Positions 6,044 to 10,694 of a stretch of DNA of 10,694 bases are shown in pieces; the stretch's first letter is position 1; each line of letters begins with the position of its first letter. This DNA comes from Hydrogenothermaceae bacterium. GTDB taxonomy: Bacteria > Aquificota > Aquificia > Aquificales > Hydrogenothermaceae. The DNA is taken from NCBI GenBank assembly GCA_015490675.1, contig WFXI01000177.1, positions 1 to 10,694 on the forward strand, read 5' to 3'. A program made the translations under genes and the position numbers. Below the pieces are notes generated by a model, which saw only the letters and a list, made by a program, of their open reading frames with translations, was not told the origin of the DNA and made no database searches.

Positions 6044-7651
6044 GCTGTAAATCTTGATGAAATAAAGCAAAAAGTTCCAGAAAGGTTTCATAAATATCTT
6101 AATTTAAAAACTCTTGCAGGAATTCTTGTTGTTTTATTTGCTTTATCCCTATTCTCATTAATAATAATTCAAATTGCAAATAAAAAAGATTATGCAGTAC
6201 TATTTGCCAATCTAGACCCTCACGAAGCTGGTCAGGTATTAACGGAGCTTCAAAAGGAAAACATTCCTTACAAAATAGAGGGAAACGGTTCTATAATCTT
6301 AGTTCCTGAAGATATGGTTTACGAAGTTAGATTAAAGCTTGCTTCTAAAGGTATACCTTCTGGTGGGGGTACAATAGGCTTTGAACTATTTAACGAGCCA
6401 AAACTAGGTATTACACAATTTCAAGAGAACATTAACTATATTCGGGCACTAGAAGGAGAATTAGAAAGAACAATAAGACAAATAGATGCAGTAGTTGATG
6501 CAAAGGTAAATATTGCATTACCTAAGGAAAGCATATTTATGAGAGAAGAAGATGAACCAAAGGCATCTGTAGTTGTAAAACTTTATCCAGGAAGAGACTT
6601 AACAAAGGAACAGGTTAAAGCAATAGTATTTTTAGTTTCCAGAGCTGTTCCAAAATTAAAACCTGAAAATGTTACAGTTGTTGATAATAGAGGAAGAGTT
6701 TTATCAGACCTTCTTGATGAAGATAGCCCTTCAGCAGTCGCAGATAAAAATGTAGAAATAAAAAGAAAATTAGAAAGGCAAATAGAAAAAAATATTCAAT
6801 CTATGCTTGCAAAAGCATTAGGACCAGAAAAAGTAATAGTTAGAGCTACAGTTGAAGTAGAAACAGGGAAGCTAAAGCAACAAGATGAACTTTATGACCC
6901 AGATAGAACAGCAGTCGTTAGTGAAAGAAGAATAAAAGAAGAAATAAAAACAAAGAAAAAAGAGGAAATCGGCCCACCAGGAACTTCAACAAATGTTCCC
7001 CCAATTATGGATTTAGACCAAGATAAATATGTTATAGAAAAGAAAAAAGACGATAGAACAAAAAATTATGATGTTTCTAAAAGTATAGTCCAAAAGTCAC
7101 AGCCGATATTTAAAATTAAAAAAATAAGTGTAGGTGTTCTAATAGATGGTAAATACAAGAAAGTAAAAGACAAAGATGGTAATGAAACTTACCAGTTTGA
7201 ACCTCGTCCACCTGAGGAAATAAAGCAGTATGAAGAGCTAATAAAAAGTGCAATTGGATATGACCCAAAAAGAGGGGATAAAGTTACAGTTGTTAGCGTT
7301 CCATTTGAAACAAAAGTTGAAAAACTCACTGCAGAAGCTGAGAAAAAGGCTAAAATGGCTACGAAAAACATAATACTACTGGCGGCAACCTTGTTAATAG
7401 GTTTATCTCTACTAATTGTTATTATTGCTATTGTTCTCAAATCAAGAAAACAAAAACAACTGGAATTACAAGAAGGTTATGGTGGTCTATCTCCAGAAGT
7501 TTTATCTAGTATGGCTTCTGCAAGAGAAAGAGAAGAAACAACATCAGCATCTATAGAAAAAGAACCAGCATATATTAAAATTATGAAAATTGCAGATGAA
7601 AATCCACAAATCCTTGCAATGCTTATAAGTCAATGGCTTAAAGAAGATTAA
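6041..7651 (+). CDS. fliF: Flagellar MS-ring protein FliF
   Basis: The product is a 536-residue inner-membrane protein that forms the MS ring, the base of the rod and housing of the export gate. Membrane helices lie at about 24-46 and 443-467. The periplasmic part between them begins with the conserved YAVLFANLDPHEAGQVL (51-67) and continues through SKGIPSGGGTIGFELF (102-117), GITQFQENINYIRALEGEL (123-141) and ARV-like DAKVNIALPKES (153-164). A charged, probably flexible stretch at about 270-350 corresponds to the variable beta-collar region. The cytoplasmic tail (509-534) has the FliG-binding pattern ENPQILAMLISQWL, although fliG is not next door. Start is TTG. The next gene begins 2 nt after the stop codon. 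Confidence 0.98.
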   Translation: MAVNLDEIKQKVPERFHKYLNLKTLAGILVVLFALSLFSLIIIQIANKKDYAVLFANLDPHEAGQVLTELQKENIPYKIEGNGSIILVPEDMVYEVRLKLASKGIPSGGGTIGFELFNEPKLGITQFQENINYIRALEGELERTIRQIDAVVDAKVNIALPKESIFMREEDEPKASVVVKLYPGRDLTKEQVKAIVFLVSRAVPKLKPENVTVVDNRGRVLSDLLDEDSPSAVADKNVEIKRKLERQIEKNIQSMLAKALGPEKVIVRATVEVETGKLKQQDELYDPDRTAVVSERRIKEEIKTKKKEEIGPPGTSTNVPPIMDLDQDKYVIEKKKDDRTKNYDVSKSIVQKSQPIFKIKKISVGVLIDGKYKKVKDKDGNETYQFEPRPPEEIKQYEELIKSAIGYDPKRGDKVTVVSVPFETKVEKLTAEAEKKAKMATKNIILLAATLLIGLSLLIVIIAIVLKSRKQKQLELQEGYGGLSPEVLSSMASAREREETTSASIEKEPAYIKIMKIADENPQILAMLISQWLKED

Positions 7652-7653
7652 AG

Positions 7654-8361
7654 ATGAGTTTCTTAAATCTAGAAAGTTTTGACGAAAATGAAAAAAGTAA
7701 GAAACAAAATCAAGAAGATGAGTGCAAAGAATATAAAGAAAAGATTGAATTTTTACAAAGTCAAATAAAAACTCTCAAAGAAGAATTTCAACAAAAACTA
7801 CAAGAAGAAATAGCAAAAGAAAAAAATGAAATATACCAACAGCTTTATCAAGACTTTCAAAAAAAGCTAGAAGAGCAAACTAAGCAAATAGAAATAGAAC
7901 TTTCTGCAAAATATGAACAGGAATTTAATAAAAGATTTCAAGAAGCAATAAATCAAAAGGAAGAAGAAATAAGAAAACAATATCAAGAATTTTGTAAGAA
8001 CTTAGAAGAAAAGCTCTATATAAGTATCAAGAATTATAAAGATTTCATCGGTGAAAAATTATTAGAAAGCTTAGAAACTATTTTTGAAGTTTTATCTTTA
8101 GATAAAAACTCTATAAACTTAGTTAGTCAAGAAATTCAAAAAATACTAGAAGATTTTAACTCTTATAATCCAATAAAAATTAAAGTAAACCCAACGCTAG
8201 CGGAAGTTTTAAATTTATCTAATGTTGAAATTGAAAAATCAGAAGATTTAAACCAATTTGACTTTGAAATAGAATTTGAGAATTTCAAAGTAGAAAAAAA
8301 TCATAAAGAAATTTTAAAACAAGTGATAGATGAAATTAGAAGAGAGATTAAAGCAGATTAA
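7654..8361 (+). CDS. fliH: Flagellar export ATPase regulator FliH
   Basis: FliH dimers bind the ATPase FliI, hold it inactive in the cytoplasm and bring it to the export gate and C-ring. This 235-residue product has a highly charged Glu/Lys/Gln-rich segment (about 20-125) that should form a long helix or coiled coil. A C-terminal domain (about 130-235) follows, in which IKIKVNPTLAEVL (174-186) and the final amphipathic helix resemble the FliH/YscL family. The protein contains no Trp, so the N-terminal Trp residues that anchor Salmonella FliH to FliN and FlhA are absent; aromatic Phe3 and Phe9 might substitute. Position between fliF and fliI, with a 32-nt overlap into fliI, strongly supports the name. 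Sequence conservation alone is modest, since coiled coils attract false matches. Confidence 0.85.
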   Translation: MSFLNLESFDENEKSKKQNQEDECKEYKEKIEFLQSQIKTLKEEFQQKLQEEIAKEKNEIYQQLYQDFQKKLEEQTKQIEIELSAKYEQEFNKRFQEAINQKEEEIRKQYQEFCKNLEEKLYISIKNYKDFIGEKLLESLETIFEVLSLDKNSINLVSQEIQKILEDFNSYNPIKIKVNPTLAEVLNLSNVEIEKSEDLNQFDFEIEFENFKVEKNHKEILKQVIDEIRREIKAD

Positions 8362-9649
8362 AAAATATAAAATCACTGGAAAAGTTGTAGGAGTAGTTGG
8401 TCCTTTAATTGAAGCAATATTACCAGAAGTATCTATTGGAGATGCCTGTGAGATTGAAGATATAGAAGCAGAAGTTATTGGATTTAAAGATGGAAAAACT
8501 TTACTTATGGTATATAGCGATACAAAGGGCATTAAAGTAGGTAGCAAAGTAAAAGCTAAAAATACATTTCCAAAAGCAGATGTTGGGGAATGTTTACTTG
8601 GAAAAGTTATAGACGCTTTTGGAAAACCAATAGATGGTTCATATATTAATTGCAAAGAGAAAGTCAATATTCATTTAGAACCTGTTAATCCTCTGGAAAG
8701 AGAAAGAGTTAATGAAGTCTTTGATACAGGAATTAGAGTTATAAACGGACTGCTAACTATTGGTAAAGGTCAAAGAATTGGTATACTGGCTGGTGCAGGG
8801 GTTGGGAAAAGTTCACTACTTGGAATGATAGCAAAATTTTCCAATGCTGATGTTAATGTAATTGCCTTAATCGGAGAGCGTGGAAGGGAAGTTAGAGAGT
8901 TTATAGAAGATAATTTAGGAGAAGAAGGATTAAGAAAATCTGTTGTTATAGTTTCTACCTCTGATCAACCACCACTTGCGAAAATAAGAGCTTCAATATT
9001 AGCAAATGCTATAGCCAAATACTTTTCCAATAAAGGAAAAGATGTTCTGCTGATGTTTGATTCACTTACTAGACTTGCAATGGCACAAAGAGAAGTAGGA
9101 TTAACAGTTGGAGAACCACCTACAACAAAAGGTTATACCCCATCTGTTTTTAGCTTACTTCCTAAAATTATTGAAACATCGGGAAAATTTAAAAAAGGTA
9201 GTATTACAGGAATTTATACAGTTTTAGTTGAAGGAGATGATATATCGTCTGACCCAATTGCAGATTCAGCAGTTGGATTTTTAGATGGTCATATAGTTTT
9301 ATCTAGAGATTTTGCAAACAAAAGAATTTTCCCAGCAGTAGATATCTTAAGAAGTATAAGTAGATTAACCCCTCAACTAGTAGATGAAAAAATTTTAAAT
9401 ATGCAAAAAGCTGTTATAGAACTAGAAAATGCATACAGAGAAGCAGAAGATATGATTAATTTAGGTATATACAAAAAAGGTTCAAATCCAAAAATAGATT
9501 TAGCTCTGGACATTCACGAAGAAATCATTAACTTTATAAAACAGGGGCTTAATGAAAAAGTTAATTTTGCCGAAAGTTTAAAACAGTTGGAAGATTTATA
9601 CAAAAAAATTCAGACTGAGGGCTTAAGATATGGCATTGGATACGAATAA
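8330..9649 (+). CDS. fliI: Flagellum-specific export ATPase FliI
   Basis: FliI is the cytoplasmic ATPase of flagellar type III secretion, related to the F1 ATP synthase beta subunit. This 439-residue product is full length. It has an N-terminal beta-barrel (about 12-85), Walker A AGAGVGKS (154-161), the GERGREV motif (182-188), Walker B VLLMFDSLTR (239-248), and the family-specific EGDDISSDPIADSAVGFLDG (301-320) with HIVLSR following. All key ATPase residues are visible. ATG 8330 lies inside fliH (32-nt overlap), so translation is probably coupled, which would keep FliH and FliI levels matched. fliJ, often downstream, is not here; flgD follows directly with a 20-nt overlap. Confidence 0.98.
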   Translation: MKLEERLKQIKKYKITGKVVGVVGPLIEAILPEVSIGDACEIEDIEAEVIGFKDGKTLLMVYSDTKGIKVGSKVKAKNTFPKADVGECLLGKVIDAFGKPIDGSYINCKEKVNIHLEPVNPLERERVNEVFDTGIRVINGLLTIGKGQRIGILAGAGVGKSSLLGMIAKFSNADVNVIALIGERGREVREFIEDNLGEEGLRKSVVIVSTSDQPPLAKIRASILANAIAKYFSNKGKDVLLMFDSLTRLAMAQREVGLTVGEPPTTKGYTPSVFSLLPKIIETSGKFKKGSITGIYTVLVEGDDISSDPIADSAVGFLDGHIVLSRDFANKRIFPAVDILRSISRLTPQLVDEKILNMQKAVIELENAYREAEDMINLGIYKKGSNPKIDLALDIHEEIINFIKQGLNEKVNFAESLKQLEDLYKKIQTEGLRYGIGYE

Positions 9650-10286
9650 TACAATAACAGGAATTGCTGGAAATGAAATAAAGGTAGTGCAAGCTGGATA
9701 TGATAACTCAAAGATGGAAAATGAAGATTTTCTCAAAGTTCTTCTTACAGACCTTCAATGGCAAGACCCTCTTGAAGCAAAAGATATATCAGAATTCATA
9801 GCAAATACTGTTAAACTTAGAGAAATGGAAGTTTTAAATGATTTTCAATCTACTGTGGAGCTTCTTAAAAGTGTAAATGAAACTAATTCTCTTCTTTATG
9901 CATCTAGTTTAATAGGAAAAACTATAATGTATGAAGGAGATCAAACATATATAAAAAATGGACAAGGAAAAGCTATATTTTCCCTTGAAGAAAATGCAGA
10001 TACAGCAACTGTTACCATTATGGATAAAGATGGAAATGTAGTAGAAAGTAAAACTTTTACAAACTTACAGGCAGGAACTGAATATCCTTTTGAAATTGAT
10101 AACCCAGCTTTACAAGATGGATACTACACTGTTTATGTTAATGCACAAAAGGGAGACATATCTGTCAAAGCTAAAATCTTTTCTTATGCAAATGTAGATT
10201 ATGTCGAAAGAGAAGATGGAAAAGTTTATGTATCTTTTGGAAATACTAAAGTTGAGCTAAATAAAGTGTCTCAAATAGGAGGATAA
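9630..10286 (+). CDS. flgD: Hook-capping protein FlgD
   Basis: FlgD forms the temporary cap that guides assembly of hook subunits. The 218-residue product has the conserved N-terminal block EDFLKVLLTDLQWQDPLEA (32-50) followed by KDISEFIANTVKL (51-63). A C-terminal beta-rich domain follows (about 95-185) with a FlgD Ig-like pattern, including VTIMDKDGNVVES (128-140) and a GYYTVYVNA strand (164-172). Length is typical. ATG 9630 lies within the end of fliI, with GAGGG (9617-9621) about 8 nt upstream. AGGAGG for the next gene overlaps its own stop codon region. Pairing with flgE downstream is the usual arrangement. Confidence 0.95.
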   Translation: MALDTNNTITGIAGNEIKVVQAGYDNSKMENEDFLKVLLTDLQWQDPLEAKDISEFIANTVKLREMEVLNDFQSTVELLKSVNETNSLLYASSLIGKTIMYEGDQTYIKNGQGKAIFSLEENADTATVTIMDKDGNVVESKTFTNLQAGTEYPFEIDNPALQDGYYTVYVNAQKGDISVKAKIFSYANVDYVEREDGKVYVSFGNTKVELNKVSQIGG

Positions 10287-10290
10287 AGCC

Positions 10291-10694
10291 ATGATTCAAT
10301 CATTCTACACAGGTAATGCAGGTTTAAATGCTAACAAGGAATGGCTTTCTGTAATATCAGATAACATAGCAAATGTTAATACTGTAGGTTACAAAGCAGA
10401 AGTTGTAAACTTTAACGATTTAATTTCAAGAAGCTTTACAGCATTTTCAAACAATGCACCTAAAAATATTGAAATTGGTGGTGGTGCTTTTGTTGCAAGC
10501 ACAGTTAAGGATTTTTCTCAAGGTTCTTTAATGAATACAAACTCTCCAACAGATTTAGCTTTAGATGGTGAAGGTTTCTTCATGGTAAAAGACCAGCTTG
10601 GAACTACATATTATACAAGGGCTGGTCAATTTAGGACAGATGCTGATGGGAATTTAATAAACATAAATGGAATGTATTTACAAGGATGGACACT
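10291..10694 (+). CDS. flgE: Flagellar hook protein FlgE, N-terminal part (runs off the window)
   Basis: The visible 134 codons encode the start of an axial flagellar protein. SDNIANVNTVGYKAE (23-37) is the N-terminal helix motif shared by rod and hook proteins. Further on are QGSLMNTNSPTDLALDGEGF (77-96) and YTRAGQFRTDADGNL (108-122), which belong to the FlgE/FlgF/FlgG fold. The place right after flgD makes FlgE, the hook subunit, most likely; FlgF or FlgG cannot be fully excluded from this fragment alone. A strong AGGAGG (10277-10282) lies 8 nt before ATG 10291. The reading frame stays open to the last base, so this is truncation by the window edge, not a broken gene. Confidence 0.88.
   Translation, partial: MIQSFYTGNAGLNANKEWLSVISDNIANVNTVGYKAEVVNFNDLISRSFTAFSNNAPKNIEIGGGAFVASTVKDFSQGSLMNTNSPTDLALDGEGFFMVKDQLGTTYYTRAGQFRTDADGNLININGMYLQGWT

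Noticed and set aside
8314..8667. Minus-strand open frame of 117 codons opposite fliI
   Set aside because: It lies opposite a strongly conserved ATPase gene and has no recognisable domain or start signal. The smaller minus-strand frames at 2331-2558, 3231-3455, 3519-3731 and 7189-7440 were rejected on the same grounds.

Overview
The window looks like chromosomal DNA from a low-GC, probably thermophilic, flagellated bacterium. Proteins are rich in Lys, Glu, Ile and Asn, and coding DNA is strongly A+T-rich. A short GC-rich inverted-repeat element stands out sharply against this background. The operon layout, low GC and CRISPR repeat type would fit Aquificota of the Sulfurihydrogenibium kind. 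That assignment is inference from general character, not from a marker gene.

Region 1 (1-433) is the end of a CRISPR array: one truncated and four full 29-nt repeats with spacers of 36, 36, 39 and 37 nt. The last full repeat (254-282) has lost its final C. A GC-rich inverted-repeat element of about 76 bp follows, flanked by the 8-bp direct repeat TTATTAAT. Beyond it, at 405-433, is a decayed CRISPR repeat. Removing the element plus one copy of the 8-bp repeat leaves 38 nt between the two CRISPR repeats, which is one spacer length. The simplest reading is that a small element inserted into the last spacer of an array that once ran to 433. No cas genes are visible.

Region 2 (434-492) holds a plausible sigma-70-type promoter (TTGCCA, 17-nt spacer, TATACA) just ahead of the first gene.

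Region 3 (493-10694, running off the right edge) is one tightly packed flagellar operon, all on the + strand. In order it holds a very large, Lys/Asn-rich FliK-like hook-length protein, a secreted TPR-repeat protein, flgB, flgC, fliE, fliF, fliH, fliI, flgD and the start of flgE. FlgB, FlgC, FliE and FliF build the proximal rod and MS ring. FliH and FliI are the export regulator and ATPase. FlgD caps the growing hook made of FlgE, and FliK would set hook length. Genes overlap or lie within about 20 nt of each other, so translational coupling is likely. fliG and fliJ are missing from the places where they often sit. The TPR protein inside a core flagellar operon is the least characterised gene here; a periplasmic motor-scaffold role is possible.
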